From Glutamicibacter sp. JC586 (GTDB taxonomy: Bacteria; Actinomycetota; Actinomycetes; Actinomycetales; Micrococcaceae): 64,000 bases of DNA. Numbering within the stretch: the first letter of the stretch is position 1; the number at the start of each line of letters is the position of its first letter. The translations under genes and the position numbers were made by a program. The notes beneath the pieces were generated by a model, which was not told the DNA's origin, did not search any database, and worked only from the letters and a program-made list of their open reading frames with translations. The stretch spans positions 640,471 through 704,470 of the forward strand of contig NZ_VHIN01000002.1 in NCBI RefSeq assembly GCF_009805585.1, in the 5' to 3' direction. Shown one piece after another: positions 1-8,952 of the stretch.

Positions 1-450
1 CTCGGCATCCCAAAATACGTATGGATCTCGCCAGTCACCGGACTCGTAGCCAGTCGTTGCTCCGAAGGTATCCTCAGGGTGACGCTGCCAAGATTTCATT
101 CCGTCGGTGCTGGTTGCGTGCATCGCGAGCTGCAATGGACGACCATCTTCACCAAGGCGGTTTGGGTTCTGCCCGGTGTAGAACGCATGATGTTTTCCGT
201 TGGCGTCTAGGACAATACTGCCGGTGTAGACGTTGTAGTCATCAGCTTCTAAACCACCGGATGCGATTGATTCTCCGGTTTCGCGGAAATTCACAACGTC
301 ATCGGTCAAGATACGATGCCATGGCATGCCGCCACCAGATGCTCCACGGTCTTCATGGAGATAGAAGAGATGGAAGGCTCCGTCTTCTTGCCACGGAATA
401 ACATCGCCTACCCACGCTCCATTGGGCCGGTAGAACCCTTGTGCTGTCAT
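1..450 (-). CDS. Glycoside hydrolase family 32-like protein, N-terminal 150 residues (cut by window edge)
   Basis: Partial gene; 150 codons run open from an ATG at 448-450 to the window edge. The translation has the look of a GH32-type five-bladed beta-propeller that hydrolyses fructose-containing sugars. It begins with an FYRPNGAWVGDVIPW stretch, where the Asp sits where the GH32 nucleophile normally lies, and ends with WRDPYVFWD, matching the RDP transition-state-stabilising motif. There is no signal peptide, so a cytoplasmic enzyme is suggested. The canonical WMNDPNG motif is not intact, so a GH43/GH68-like relative is possible. A promoter and two operator-like palindromes lie directly upstream. 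The family call is from motifs only. Confidence 0.65.
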   Translation of the reverse strand, partial: MTAQGFYRPNGAWVGDVIPWQEDGAFHLFYLHEDRGASGGGMPWHRILTDDVVNFRETGESIASGGLEADDYNVYTGSIVLDANGKHHAFYTGQNPNRLGEDGRPLQLAMHATSTDGMKSWQRHPEDTFGATTGYESGDWRDPYVFWDAE

Positions 451-467
451 GACTTGCCTGTCTTTAG

Positions 468-526
468 GTTAATCGGTTAAGCACTAACCCTAGTGGCGCT
501 AGTCACATTTGGTCAACCGGTTAAGC
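468..526 (-). promoter_or_regulatory. Promoter with two LacI-type operator-like palindromes for the GH32-like gene
   Basis: Two near-identical palindromes, 469-480 (TTAATCGGTTAA) and 513-524 (TCAACCGGTTAA), lie 44 bp apart, centre to centre. Read on the minus strand both fit GCTTAACCGRTTRACC. A sigma70-like promoter TTGACC (511-516), 18 bp, TAGGGT (487-492) lies between them: the upstream site overlaps the -35 and the downstream one lies just after the -10. This is a classic repressor layout, and CG-centred palindromes of this sort are typical of LacI/GalR family regulators of sugar genes. The regulator itself is not in the window. Confidence 0.6.
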
Positions 527-689
527 AAAGTTTTCTTTGACAGTTTTTTGAGGGTACAAAAGCATGGGGTGCAACCTGGGAATGGTCATTTCTCAATCAT
601 CCGTCCAGGTGAGTCCCCTCATCTAAGAACGCGTTCGCCGGCTCAGCGACAGTACGGTTTCTACACAGCGGTTCTACCAACAACAGATG

Positions 690-738
690 CAAAACGCCTC
701 CGTTCCTACGCTGAGAAACGCAGAAACGGAGGCGTACT
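690..738 (-). terminator. Rho-independent terminator after tsaD
   Basis: Arms ACGCCTCCGTT (694-704) and AACGGAGGCGT (725-735) pair perfectly; on the minus strand the stem is followed by TTTT. It lies about 50 bases after the tsaD stop and closes the alr-tsa operon. The rest of 541-784 holds no gene that I can see. Confidence 0.8.
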
Positions 739-784
739 AAAGATGTCAACGACAATATTGTTGTCGCTACGAAATCGGCGCAGA

Positions 785-1855
785 CTAGCTCAACACAATA
801 TTGGTCACCGGCTGCGATGAGTCTGTGGCGAATTCCAGTCCAGATGGTGCAACACCGGCTGCAACCAGCTGCGCCCCAAGGGCAGCAACCATACCGCCGT
901 TGTCGGTGCACAGGCTGAACGGTGGAACCACCAGTGTGATATCTGCAGATGCACAGCGTGCTGCGAGCAGTTCTCGCAGACGAGTGTTGGCCGCTACTCC
1001 TCCACCAAGAAGAACAGTTTTTAGCCCTTCCTCTTGCATCGCCCGGACAGCCTTAGAGGTAATGACGTCAACTACGGCTTCTTGGAAGGACGCGGCGATG
1101 TCTGCCACCGGCACTTCTTCTCCGTTGGCTTCAAAGTGTTCAACACAGCGCGCTACTGCGGTCTTCAGTCCCGAGAAGGAGAAGTTATGGCGGTGCTTGC
1201 CAGGATTCTCTTCACTGCCCACAAATTTAGGCAAGGTCAGTCCTCGTGGGAAACGGAAGGCCTTCCGGTCTCCGTCCTTGGCCGCCTTATCAATGGCCGG
1301 ACCGCCTGGGTATCCGAGTCCAAGCAACCGAGCTGTCTTGTCATAGGCTTCGCCCGCCGCATCATCAATGGTAGAGCCTAATAACTGCACGTCATTGGTC
1401 AGCGAGGCGACCTTCAAGATTTCGGTGTGTCCACCAGAAACCAACAACGCACCAAAGGTTGGCGGTAGGACGGTTCCTTCAAGAACACCGACGCCAACGT
1501 GTGCCACCAAGTGGTTGATACCGTACAAAGGCTTGTCGGCAGCCAACGCCAACGCCTTCGCGGCAGAGACACCAACCATCAAGGCTCCTGCCAGTCCTGG
1601 TCCGCTGGTCACGGCAATGGCATCAATGTCATCCAAGGTCAGTTCCGCAGTATCCAGTGCAGACTGCAAGGTTGGGACAAAAGCTTCCAAGTGTGCGCGG
1701 GCCGCGATCTCTGGAATCACGCCACCAAAGCGCACGTGCTCATCCATGGAGCTGGACACAGCATTGGCCAGCAGCTTGTTGCCACGCACAATGCCTACGC
1801 CGGTCTCATCACAAGAGGATTCAATGCCTAGAACAATAGGATCTGTGGTGCTCAT
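785..1855 (-). CDS. tsaD: tRNA N6-adenosine threonylcarbamoyltransferase TsaD
   Basis: Catalytic subunit that transfers threonylcarbamoyl from TC-AMP to A37 of ANN-decoding tRNAs (t6A), in the cytoplasm, with TsaB and TsaE. It is 356 residues, the normal size for the Kae1/Qri7/YgjD family. Seen: the N-terminal ASKHA motif [14 protein letters not shown], the metal-binding pair H115 and H119 in INHLVAH, an SGGHTE loop, [11 protein letters not shown] near residue 285, and the C-terminal CTDNGGM with its conserved Asp. The ATG overlaps the rimI stop by 4 bases (ATGA), so the two are translationally coupled. Last gene of the alr-tsaE-tsaB-rimI-tsaD operon, followed by a terminator. Confidence 0.96.
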   Translation of the reverse strand: MSTTDPIVLGIESSCDETGVGIVRGNKLLANAVSSSMDEHVRFGGVIPEIAARAHLEAFVPTLQSALDTAELTLDDIDAIAVTSGPGLAGALMVGVSAAKALALAADKPLYGINHLVAHVGVGVLEGTVLPPTFGALLVSGGHTEILKVASLTNDVQLLGSTIDDAAGEAYDKTARLLGLGYPGGPAIDKAAKDGDRKAFRFPRGLTLPKFVGSEENPGKHRHNFSFSGLKTAVARCVEHFEANGEEVPVADIAASFQEAVVDVITSKAVRAMQEEGLKTVLLGGGVAANTRLRELLAARCASADITLVVPPFSLCTDNGGMVAALGAQLVAAGVAPSGLEFATDSSQPVTNIVLS

Positions 1856-2331
1856 GCGTTTGGTTCTTCCTCTTGTCCCTGACCGGCGTCCAATTGCAGC
1901 CTCATGATCAGTGCGTCTACGCCACCCTTGTAGTAGCCCACGCGACGGTGAATGGTTACAAACCCCATGGATTCATACAGTCCAATAGCGTTGGGATTAT
2001 CAAAGCGGACTTCCAACATGACATCCAGCGCTTTTCGTTCTCGCGCGGTGTCAATGAGCAAGGTCAGCAACTTACGGCCTAGGCCTCGTCCCTGAAATTC
2101 AGGACTGATGGCAATGGTCTGCACATCACTAATCGGCAGCACCGTGCACAATCCCGCATAACCAACAACCGTGCCGTCGTTTTCGTACACCCAGTAGTTG
2201 CGGGTTTCAACTTGAGCCAGTTCTGATTCAAAGGCAGCAACAGGCCATGCATCTTCAGGGAAAAGTTCGGTCTCTAGCTGGTGAACTGCGGGAATATCGC
2301 TGACGGTCATTTCACGCAAAGTCACGCTCAT
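1852..2331 (-). CDS. rimI: Ribosomal protein S18-alanine N-acetyltransferase RimI
   Basis: GNAT-fold acetyltransferase of 159 residues. RimI proteins acetylate the N-terminal alanine of S18 and perhaps other proteins using acetyl-CoA. The acetyl-CoA-binding motif A is visible as [10 protein letters not shown] at residues 80-89, with the C-terminal [13 protein letters not shown] segment typical of RimI. It sits between tsaB and tsaD with 4-base overlaps on both sides, the arrangement common in actinobacteria. The function is assigned by family and context; S18 itself is not encoded in this window. Confidence 0.9.
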   Translation of the reverse strand: MSVTLREMTVSDIPAVHQLETELFPEDAWPVAAFESELAQVETRNYWVYENDGTVVGYAGLCTVLPISDVQTIAISPEFQGRGLGRKLLTLLIDTARERKALDVMLEVRFDNPNAIGLYESMGFVTIHRRVGYYKGGVDALIMRLQLDAGQGQEEEPNA

Positions 2332-3005
2332 GCTTTGACCTGCTTCATGAAGGCAGGAACTTGGGCGTCAGACTCGCGAAGATATTGTGGCGCGGTGTCG
2401 CTCAGATCCTTGCCTGCAGCCAGATCAGCAATGCCACGCAGAGCAAGATTCGCGGCATCCGCGATCCACTCAAATGACTGTTCCTGTGGCTGAGCACCGG
2501 CAGCTTGAAGCTGTTCCGTGTACAGCCCGGCACCTACACCAAAGACCGAGAGCGCTGGCAGCGTCGAGGCGGAAGCAACATGTGGTCCGTCAAGGATTTC
2601 GCCGATCTGGTTATAGCGAGCCCAGTACACTTCCTTGCGCCTGGCATCAGAAGCAACAATGAATTCTTCTGGTACGTTGCCAGACTGGACAGCTCGCTCT
2701 GCGAGCGCGTGCAGAGACATGACACCGTGGACCGGTACATTCCAGACGAAACCAAAGGTACGGGCCGCAACGAGTCCGGCGCGTAGCCCGGTGTAAGGAC
2801 CTGGGCCCACGCCGACAAAGATACCATCTAGGTCTTTGCCCTTTACAATATTCTCCGCCAGAAGATCTCGTACGTATACGGACAGGGTTTCGGTCTGGTC
2901 GTTACCTTTAGGCGAGGTCTTCTGGGCGATAACTGAACCAGTAGCGGAATCTACCAGTGCTACCGAGGTATGCGCCGAGGTGTCAATTGACAGATAGTTA
3001 GGCAT
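2328..3005 (-). CDS. tsaB: tRNA threonylcarbamoyladenosine biosynthesis protein TsaB
   Basis: Non-catalytic TsaD partner (225 residues) needed for t6A37 formation. The N-terminal ASKHA-fold signature SIDTSAHTSVAL and the GPGPYTGLRAGL motif near residues 67-79 are clear. The C-terminal half is short and divergent, as in other TsaB proteins. It overlaps rimI by 4 bases and tsaE by 8, so the whole t6A module is tightly coupled. Its start ATG has a purine-rich GGAGAGAAAC stretch just upstream, inside the end of tsaE. Confidence 0.93.
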   Translation of the reverse strand: MPNYLSIDTSAHTSVALVDSATGSVIAQKTSPKGNDQTETLSVYVRDLLAENIVKGKDLDGIFVGVGPGPYTGLRAGLVAARTFGFVWNVPVHGVMSLHALAERAVQSGNVPEEFIVASDARRKEVYWARYNQIGEILDGPHVASASTLPALSVFGVGAGLYTEQLQAAGAQPQEQSFEWIADAANLALRGIADLAAGKDLSDTAPQYLRESDAQVPAFMKQVKA

Positions 3006-3576
3006 GTTTCTCTCCGGAGTGCTGTGCCGAGATTACGGACAGCAAGTTTTCTTTCAGTTGAGCAAAGTTGTTTGCATCCCAGCGCGGGCCAATTGCCTTG
3101 AGCGTGAACTCTCTTGGCTCATCCAATTCTTCTTCGGATTCTTCCCACGGATTTTCTACAGTCGACGTGTTGACTTCGCGGTCTAACTGAATTTCTAGAC
3201 GTGAGTCGGTCAGGTGCTCAACCTTGCCTAGTCCCCACTCAACAACGGTAACCGAGTCAGCCAGCGTTGATTCTAGGTCTAGGGTGTCTACGTCGTTTTG
3301 GTCCTTGAGGCGATAAGCATCCACGTGGATCAGTGTCGGTCCATCACCAAGGGACGGGTGCTGGCGAGCTAGGACGAAGGTCGGAGAAATGATTCCTTCG
3401 CGTACGTTTAGTCCTATACCCAGCGATTGGGTCAGCGTGGTCTTCCCTGCGCCCAAGGCACCAGTGAGGATTACTAGATCTCCAGCTTTCAGCCCAGCGC
3501 CCAGCGCTTGGCCAAGGGCTTCGGTCTGTGTCAGGTCAGTGAGCTGAATCGTAATTTCTTGGTTGTTCTCACTCAC
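2998..3576 (-). CDS. tsaE: tRNA threonylcarbamoyladenosine biosynthesis ATPase TsaE
   Basis: P-loop ATPase that drives the TsaB-TsaD cycle. With the start used here it has 192 residues; Walker A GALGAGKTT lies at 39-47 (Lys45), followed by HVDAYRL and VVEWG motifs of the family. The reading frame is open further upstream to 3666, but that lies inside alr. I chose the GTG at 3574-3576, which overlaps the alr stop by 8 bases and gives the usual family N-terminus. An ATG at 3601-3603 would add nine residues. An acidic insertion near residues 140-155 (EESEEELDEP) is unusual but is in a loop region. Confidence 0.88.
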   Translation of the reverse strand: MSENNQEITIQLTDLTQTEALGQALGAGLKAGDLVILTGALGAGKTTLTQSLGIGLNVREGIISPTFVLARQHPSLGDGPTLIHVDAYRLKDQNDVDTLDLESTLADSVTVVEWGLGKVEHLTDSRLEIQLDREVNTSTVENPWEESEEELDEPREFTLKAIGPRWDANNFAQLKENLLSVISAQHSGEKHA

Positions 3577-4768
3577 CGGCTTCACCCCAGCTACCTTCAA
3601 CATAGAAGCGAGGCACACGAGGCGAGATGCGGGTAACAACTTCGTAGTTGATGGTGTTGGAGGCATGCGCCCAGGTGTTCACCGATTGCCCACCTGCGCC
3701 GAAGATGATCGCCTCTGCACCAAGGAGGTCGGCCGGATCAATCTCTGGTCCCAGGTCAATGACGCACTGGTCCATGGCAATGCGTCCGCGCACAGGGTAA
3801 CTACGTCCATTGACGGTCACAGGAGCACCGGTGGCGATACGAGGAAGTCCGTCGGCGTAGCCCATCGGAATCAGGCCAAGATAAGTTTCACCTTCGGTTC
3901 TGTAGTTCAAACCGTAAGAAACACCTTGGTCAGCGTGGACCTTCTTGACGTTAGCAACGCGGGTAACAACCTTCATCGCTGGGTGCAGGCCCAGGCTCTC
4001 GGGCGAGTCATTTTCGAACGGGCTCAAGCCATAGAGTCCAAGGCCCAGGCGCACCATGTCATGGTGTGCATCTGGACGCGACAAGATGGCAGGAGTGTTA
4101 GCGATATGGCGGACTTCTAGGTCAAAACCAGCAGCTTCTACCATCTCGATAGCCTTGCTGAACAGGGCCAGCTGCTCATCAGTTTCTGGGCGCTCCGGTT
4201 CATCAGCCACTGCTAGGTGCGAAAACAGACCGACCACGCGCAACAGCCCTTCTTCTTGGAACTCGTTCGCACGGTTCAGCAAATCAGGGAAGGCATCCAT
4301 GGTGGATCCGTTGCGACCCAATCCGGTGTCAATCTTCAAATGAATACGTGCTGGGGTTTGCACGGAGCGCGCAGCGGCAGCTACGCGTTCTAATTCCCAC
4401 CCTGAAACGCCAAGATCAAGGCGGGCATCAACGGCAGCCTCAAATGGAGTGTCTTCGGTATGCAACCAGGCCAGGATGGGCGTTTCGAGTCCTGCTTCGC
4501 GCAGGACGAGTGCCTCGGTGACGTGCGCGCAGCCGAGCCAGCTCGCACCGCCTTCTACTGCTGCTTTTGCTACTGGAATTGCGCCGTGGCCGTAAGCGTC
4601 GGCTTTGACGACGGCCATTACTGCGGCTGGAGCGACGACGTCAGAAATCTGCTTAACGTTGTTACGGATGGCCGAAAGGTCAATTACCGCCCGGCGTTCA
4701 AAACCGTTGCTCTGCGCATTCTCGGTGCTGGGGCCCATGTTGCTTTCTTCAAGCGCTTCAGAGTTCAC
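3569..4768 (-). CDS. alr: Alanine racemase
   Basis: PLP-dependent interconversion of L- and D-alanine for peptidoglycan. It has 399 residues: an N-terminal TIM barrel with the PLP lysine K55 in VVKADAYGHG, a VSYGLNY segment carrying the catalytic tyrosine near residue 290, and MDQ in the C-terminal beta-domain. The start is a GTG preceded by GGGAAG about 8 bases upstream; a second start (ATG at 4736-4738) would remove ten residues. First gene of the alr-tsaE-tsaB-rimI-tsaD operon and also the D-Ala supplier beside coaA, glmS and glmM, all feeding the cell envelope. Confidence 0.96.
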   Translation of the reverse strand: MNSEALEESNMGPSTENAQSNGFERRAVIDLSAIRNNVKQISDVVAPAAVMAVVKADAYGHGAIPVAKAAVEGGASWLGCAHVTEALVLREAGLETPILAWLHTEDTPFEAAVDARLDLGVSGWELERVAAAARSVQTPARIHLKIDTGLGRNGSTMDAFPDLLNRANEFQEEGLLRVVGLFSHLAVADEPERPETDEQLALFSKAIEMVEAAGFDLEVRHIANTPAILSRPDAHHDMVRLGLGLYGLSPFENDSPESLGLHPAMKVVTRVANVKKVHADQGVSYGLNYRTEGETYLGLIPMGYADGLPRIATGAPVTVNGRSYPVRGRIAMDQCVIDLGPEIDPADLLGAEAIIFGAGGQSVNTWAHASNTINYEVVTRISPRVPRFYVEGSWGEAGE

Positions 4769-4847
4769 CTATTTATCTTCCCACTTTTCCGCCCGCGTTG
4801 CTGTGATACTGCCTGCGCCGTACGGCACATCTGTTAGTTAAAGCTAG

Positions 4848-4887
4848 AAGAGACGGATCAAAGCATTTTTCAATGCTTCAATCCGTC
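4848..4887 (-). terminator. Rho-independent terminator after mscL
   Basis: Nested arms GACGGAT (4852-4858)/ATCCGTC (4881-4887) and AAGCATT (4861-4867)/AATGCTT (4872-4878). On the minus strand the stem is followed by TCTCTTCT. It separates mscL from alr. Confidence 0.7.
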
Positions 4888-4912
4888 CCCTAGAAACGGT
4901 TGAATGGATCGT

Positions 4913-5326
4913 TTAGCGCAGGTTCTTCAGTTCGTCGCGAATCTGCTCCAGGATAGCCAGCTGTGGGTCCGGCTCTTCCTCTGCTTCTTCTTCGGTCAGG
5001 CCACGGCGAGCTGCAAGCTTCTCGTTGACCTTCTGCATTGGCAGTACCAGTGCGAAGTAAACAGCAGCAGCGATGAGCAGGAAGTTAACAAGTGCGGTCA
5101 GGAAGACGCCGAACTTGATATCTACACCGTTGATGTTCAGCAGCAGGAAGCTGTCGAAGTTTGGGGAACCCACCAATGCAGCGATCAGTGGCATCAAGAT
5201 GTTGTCTACAAGAGCGGTAACTACGGCGCCGAAGGCAGCACCGATCACAACAGCAACGGCCAGATCGACAACGTTGCCCTTCATAATAAAATCGCGGAAA
5301 CCTTTAAGCATGTTTAGAGCATACAC
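4913..5326 (-). CDS. mscL: Large-conductance mechanosensitive channel MscL
   Basis: Homopentameric inner-membrane channel that opens under membrane tension to release solutes during hypo-osmotic shock. It has 137 residues with the usual plan: amphipathic LKGFRDFIMKGN helix, TM1 (VVDLAVAVVIGAAFGAVV), an external loop of about 30 residues, TM2 (FLTALVNFLLIAAAVYFAL) and a charged C-terminal helix ending in LEQIRDELKNLR. The start at 5326 has AGG about 8 bases upstream; the family-typical MLKGF start at 5311 lacks a clear ribosome site, so either is possible. Monocistronic between coaA and a terminator. Confidence 0.95.
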   Translation of the reverse strand: MYALNMLKGFRDFIMKGNVVDLAVAVVIGAAFGAVVTALVDNILMPLIAALVGSPNFDSFLLLNINGVDIKFGVFLTALVNFLLIAAAVYFALVLPMQKVNEKLAARRGLTEEEAEEEPDPQLAILEQIRDELKNLR

Positions 5327-5434
5327 AGCCTGAGCACAGGATCAAGCGCAAATCTCCAAATGAAATCCTTAAATTCGGAAAACTCTCAGGTTGTGTTTAT
5401 TTGCTGGAATCTTTGACGCCTCAAGAACTTCAGG

Positions 5435-6427
5435 CTAGATCTTACGCAAAAGCATGCGGCGTACCGAGTGATCCGCAGATTTGCGCAGAACTAATTGCGC
5501 ACGTCCTCGGGTGGGCAACACGTTTTCTTTCAGATTGGGCTCGTTGATTCGCTTCCAAATGCCGTGAGCCGTTTCACGAGCTTCTTCGTCCGTGAGTAGT
5601 GAGTACTTATGAAAATAGCTGGCCGGATCTGCGAAAGCGCCGGAGCGTAGACGCATGAACCGCTTGATGTACCACTCTTCAATGTTGCTCGTGCGGGCAT
5701 CCACATAAACCGAGAAATCGAAGAAGTCACTCAGAGCCAAACCAACGGTTCCATCAGAACGCGTACGGGCTGGCTGCAGAACGTTCAGTCCCTCAACAAT
5801 AAGTACCTGCGGGCGACGCACAACGTTGTGTGCCCCCGGAACAATGTCATACGTCAGGTGCGAGTACACCGGTGTACTTACTTCTGGCGCCCCTGACTTC
5901 ACGGCAGAAACAAACCTCAGCAACGCACGACGGTCGTAGGATTCCGGGAAACCTTTACGGTGCATGATCCCCCGGCGTTCAAGTTCAGCGTTGGGGTACA
6001 AGAATCCATCGGTGGTAATCAACTGAACGTCAGGGGTCTGTGGCCAGCGGCGCAACATTTCCTGCAATACGCGGGCGGTGGTTGATTTACCTACGGCAAC
6101 AGAGCCGGCCACACCAATCACGAATGGCGTGCGGGTGGTCTGCTCACCAAGGAATGTAGTTGTAGCCTGGTGTGTCGCTCCGGCGCCTTCGACGTAGAGA
6201 TACAACAGGCGGCTCAGTGGCAGGTAGACGTCCCGTACCTCTTGCAGGTCCAGTTCATCACCAAGGCCACGAAGGCGTTCAATGTCAGCTTCGTTTAGTG
6301 GCTGCTCCATTTGGTCAGAGAGCCGCGCCCAGGTCTCGCGTTCAAGATCTACAAACGGCGAGATGGGTGTTTCAAGTGTTCCGTGTGGTTCCACAGGGTC
6401 AAATTCTGCCAAGAATATGCTCCACAT
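5435..6427 (-). CDS. coaA: Type I pantothenate kinase
   Basis: Phosphorylates pantothenate with ATP, the first and usually rate-limiting step of CoA synthesis. With the ATG at 6427 it has 330 residues, close to the family norm. The P-loop [12 protein letters not shown] is at 105-116, followed by [18 protein letters not shown] and VEGLNVLQP, all type I PanK hallmarks. The open frame runs 21 codons further upstream, but that stretch is atypical. A TTG at 6412 has the better ribosome site (GGAG seven bases upstream), so the true start is uncertain by five residues. It is divergent from glmS. Confidence 0.94.
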   Translation of the reverse strand: MWSIFLAEFDPVEPHGTLETPISPFVDLERETWARLSDQMEQPLNEADIERLRGLGDELDLQEVRDVYLPLSRLLYLYVEGAGATHQATTTFLGEQTTRTPFVIGVAGSVAVGKSTTARVLQEMLRRWPQTPDVQLITTDGFLYPNAELERRGIMHRKGFPESYDRRALLRFVSAVKSGAPEVSTPVYSHLTYDIVPGAHNVVRRPQVLIVEGLNVLQPARTRSDGTVGLALSDFFDFSVYVDARTSNIEEWYIKRFMRLRSGAFADPASYFHKYSLLTDEEARETAHGIWKRINEPNLKENVLPTRGRAQLVLRKSADHSVRRMLLRKI

Positions 6428-6503
6428 CCCAATTAAGGGGTGCGGGCAGCTGCCTCCGATGCCCGCTTTCTCCCCTTGAGAGTGAGTCACACCATAGCGA
6501 ATA

Positions 6504-6538
6504 TTGAGTGCTCAAACACGATTATTCCCATCGATGGG
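6504..6538. promoter_or_regulatory. Two palindromes in the divergent coaA/glmS promoter region
   Basis: TTGAGTGCTCAA (6504-6515) and CCCATCGATGGG (6527-6538) are a near-perfect and a perfect 12-base palindrome in the space between the divergently read coaA and glmS. They could be operators or chance; I could not fix a convincing -35/-10 pair for either gene. Confidence 0.3.
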
Positions 6539-6562
6539 CAAGTACCCGGTAAGATTTTTCTC

Positions 6563-8434
6563 ATGTGCGGAATTGTTGGATATGCAGGAACCTCGAGCTC
6601 AGTCGCCGACCACGGTGCCCTCGACGTTCTAATTGAAGGTTTGCGTCGGTTGGAATACCGCGGTTATGACTCGGCTGGTGTCGCAGTTGTTGCTGATGGC
6701 GCTATTCATGCTCGGAAGAAGGCCGGCAAGCTGGTCAATCTCGAGAACGAAATTGCTGAAGCTCCACTGCCTAAGTCAATGACTGGCATTGGACACACCC
6801 GTTGGGCAACCCACGGTGGGCCAAGTGATGGCAACGCCCACCCACACCTCGCCGATGGTGGCAAGCTTGCCATGATCCACAACGGAATTATTGAGAACTT
6901 CGCCGGCATTAAGGCAGAACTGGTGGCTGATGGCGTCACTTTCCTGTCTGAAACCGACACCGAGGTCGCCGCAGCTTTGCTGGGCAAGCTTTACACCACC
7001 GAGGCCAACGGGGATCTCACCCGTGCCATGCAGTTGGCAGTAGCCCGCCTTGAGGGTGCGTTCACTTTATTGGCTGTCCACCAGGACCACCCGGGTGTTG
7101 TTGTGGCTGCACGCCGCAACTCGCCATTGGTTCTTGGCCTTGGCGATGGCGAAAACTTCCTGGGCTCTGACGTTTCCGGCTTTATCGACTTCACCCGTCG
7201 CGCCGTGGAACTGGGCCAGGACCAGATTGTCACCATCACCCCAGACACCCACTCCATCACTGACTTCCAGGGCAACCCTGCAGAAGGCAAAGAATTCACC
7301 GTTGACTGGGACGCAGCCAGCGCTGAAAAGGGCGGCTTCCCGTCCTTCATGGAAAAAGAAATCTTTGACCAGCCTGCCGCTGTGGCAGATACCCTCTTGG
7401 GACGTTCAGATGCCGATGGCCGTCTGACCCTCGATGAGCTGCGTATCGCCCCTGAAGAACTGGCTCAGATTTCAAAGATTGTTGTGCTTGCTTGCGGTAC
7501 CAGCGCTTACGCCGGTTCCGTAGCTAAGTACGCTATCGAGTCCTGGTGCCGTATCCCAGTAGAGGTCGAGCTCTCCCACGAGTTCCGTTACCGCGAACCA
7601 ATCGTGGACGAGAAGACTCTGATTGTCTCCATCTCCCAGTCCGGGGAAACCATGGACACCCTGATGGCTGTACGTTACGCCAAGGAACAGGGCGCGAAGA
7701 CCATGTCCATCTGTAACACCAACGGGTCCACTATCCCGCGTGAATCAGATGCAGTTCTCTACACCCACGCTGGCCCAGAAATTGCAGTGGCTTCCACCAA
7801 GGCATTCTTGGCACAGATCACCGCTACCTACCTGTTGGGTCTGTACCTGGCGCAGCTGCGTGGCAATCTGTTCCAGGGTCAGATCAAGGACATCCTTGCA
7901 GACCTGGGCAAGATCCCTTCCAAGATTCAGGACATCCTGGATCGCGCGGATGAGATCAAGGATCTGGCACGAAGCATGTCCGAAGAAAGCTCGGTACTGT
8001 TCCTGGGCCGCCACGTTGGTTACCCAGTAGCTATGGAAGGCGCCTTGAAGCTCAAGGAAATTGCCTACATCCATGCTGAAGGCTTCGCCGCTGGCGAGCT
8101 GAAGCACGGTCCTATCGCTCTGATTGATGACGGCCAGCCAGTGTTCGTAGTGGTTCCTTCCCAGCGTGGACGCGACTCCCTACACTCCAAGGTTGTCTCC
8201 AACATTCAGGAAGTTCGCGCACGTGGTGCAAAGACTTTGGTTGTCGCAGAAGACGGCGATACCGCGGTCAAGGACTTCTCCGAGTGGGTCTTCTACGTTC
8301 CTGAAACCCCAACCCTATTGATGCCTCTGCTGGCCACCGTGCCACTGCAGCTCTTCGCTTGCGAACTGGCTTCAGCTAAGGGCTACGACGTAGACCAGCC
8401 ACGTAACTTAGCTAAGTCGGTGACTGTGGAGTAA
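6563..8434 (+). CDS. glmS: Glutamine-fructose-6-phosphate aminotransferase (isomerizing)
   Basis: Makes glucosamine-6-phosphate from fructose-6-phosphate and glutamine, the entry to UDP-GlcNAc and peptidoglycan; cytoplasmic. It has 623 residues. The start is fixed by the N-terminal nucleophile motif MCGIVGYAG (Cys2 after Met removal acts on glutamine). The class II glutaminase domain contains RWATHG and is followed by two SIS sugar-binding domains (ACGTSAYAG and SQSGET; FLGRHVGYPVAMEGALKLKE) and the C-terminal DQPRNLAKSVTVE tail. No ribozyme-like leader was recognised upstream. GlmM, the next enzyme, is 4 kb away on the other strand. Confidence 0.97.
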   Translation: MCGIVGYAGTSSSVADHGALDVLIEGLRRLEYRGYDSAGVAVVADGAIHARKKAGKLVNLENEIAEAPLPKSMTGIGHTRWATHGGPSDGNAHPHLADGGKLAMIHNGIIENFAGIKAELVADGVTFLSETDTEVAAALLGKLYTTEANGDLTRAMQLAVARLEGAFTLLAVHQDHPGVVVAARRNSPLVLGLGDGENFLGSDVSGFIDFTRRAVELGQDQIVTITPDTHSITDFQGNPAEGKEFTVDWDAASAEKGGFPSFMEKEIFDQPAAVADTLLGRSDADGRLTLDELRIAPEELAQISKIVVLACGTSAYAGSVAKYAIESWCRIPVEVELSHEFRYREPIVDEKTLIVSISQSGETMDTLMAVRYAKEQGAKTMSICNTNGSTIPRESDAVLYTHAGPEIAVASTKAFLAQITATYLLGLYLAQLRGNLFQGQIKDILADLGKIPSKIQDILDRADEIKDLARSMSEESSVLFLGRHVGYPVAMEGALKLKEIAYIHAEGFAAGELKHGPIALIDDGQPVFVVVPSQRGRDSLHSKVVSNIQEVRARGAKTLVVAEDGDTAVKDFSEWVFYVPETPTLLMPLLATVPLQLFACELASAKGYDVDQPRNLAKSVTVE

Positions 8435-8451
8435 TCCACCAAGCATCGTCT

Positions 8452-8490
8452 AAATTGCGGGCATCCTTGATTGGATGTCCGCAATTTTTA
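8452..8490 (+). terminator. Rho-independent terminator after glmS
   Basis: AAATTGCGG-g-CATCC (8452-8466) pairs with GGATG-t-CCGCAATTT (8473-8487), followed by T residues. It ends about 32 bases before the acpS start, so acpS probably has its own promoter or depends on read-through. Confidence 0.85.
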
Positions 8491-8521
8491 TGCCCGCGCA
8501 ACGCTGGATAAACTGGAGAGC

Positions 8522-8872
8522 ATGATTGCAGGTATTGGAGTGGACATTGTTGATGTGCCACGGTTTGGCCGACAGCTTGAGAAGACTCCGCGCCTGAAAG
8601 AACGTCTCTTCACTCTTGAAGAACGAAATCTCCCACTTCGTTCCCTCGCGGCGCGTTTTGCAGCCAAGGAAGCCATTGCCAAGGCGCTGGGCGCACCGGT
8701 GGGAATGAACTGGCAGGACTGCACCATCCGCAAGGACGAAGCCGGAGACCCGCAGGTCCACAACACCGGTTCAGTAGCCGCCGCTAGCGAGCAACGCGGA
8801 ATCAAATCATGGCATCTGTCCATGTCTCATGATGGGGACATGGCCATCGCCATGGTTGTCGCTGAACGCTAG
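8522..8872 (+). CDS. acpS: Holo-[acyl-carrier-protein] synthase
   Basis: Transfers 4'-phosphopantetheine from CoA to the serine of acyl carrier protein. It has 116 residues, the usual AcpS size. The N-terminal GVDIVDV motif carries the Mg2+-binding Asp8, [11 protein letters not shown] carries the second metal ligand Glu, and the C-terminal HLSMSHD is typical. The ATG at 8522 has GGAGAG directly upstream; the frame is open further 5' but runs into the glmS terminator. It links coaA (CoA supply) with fatty acid synthesis and precedes nnr, as often in actinobacteria. Confidence 0.93.
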   Translation: MIAGIGVDIVDVPRFGRQLEKTPRLKERLFTLEERNLPLRSLAARFAAKEAIAKALGAPVGMNWQDCTIRKDEAGDPQVHNTGSVAAASEQRGIKSWHLSMSHDGDMAIAMVVAER

Positions 8873-8887
8873 TCGCTCGACACCCAA

Positions 8888-8916
8888 TTAATAAGCGACA
8901 CGTTGGAGACTAAATA
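8888..8916 (+). promoter_or_regulatory. Candidate promoter for nnr
   Basis: TTAATA (8888-8893), 17 bp, TAAATA (8911-8916), about 37 bases before the nnr ATG. The -35 is weak. No Shine-Dalgarno sequence is visible before the ATG. Confidence 0.35.
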
Positions 8917-8952
8917 GGGCTTCCCGCAGCTGATTTGAGTATTGTTTGACTT

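Noticed and set aside
750..766. CGACAA-TATTG-TTGTCG repeat after tsaD as an operator
   Set aside because: It lies downstream of tsaD and before its terminator, with no promoter nearby; probably chance or part of the 3' structure.
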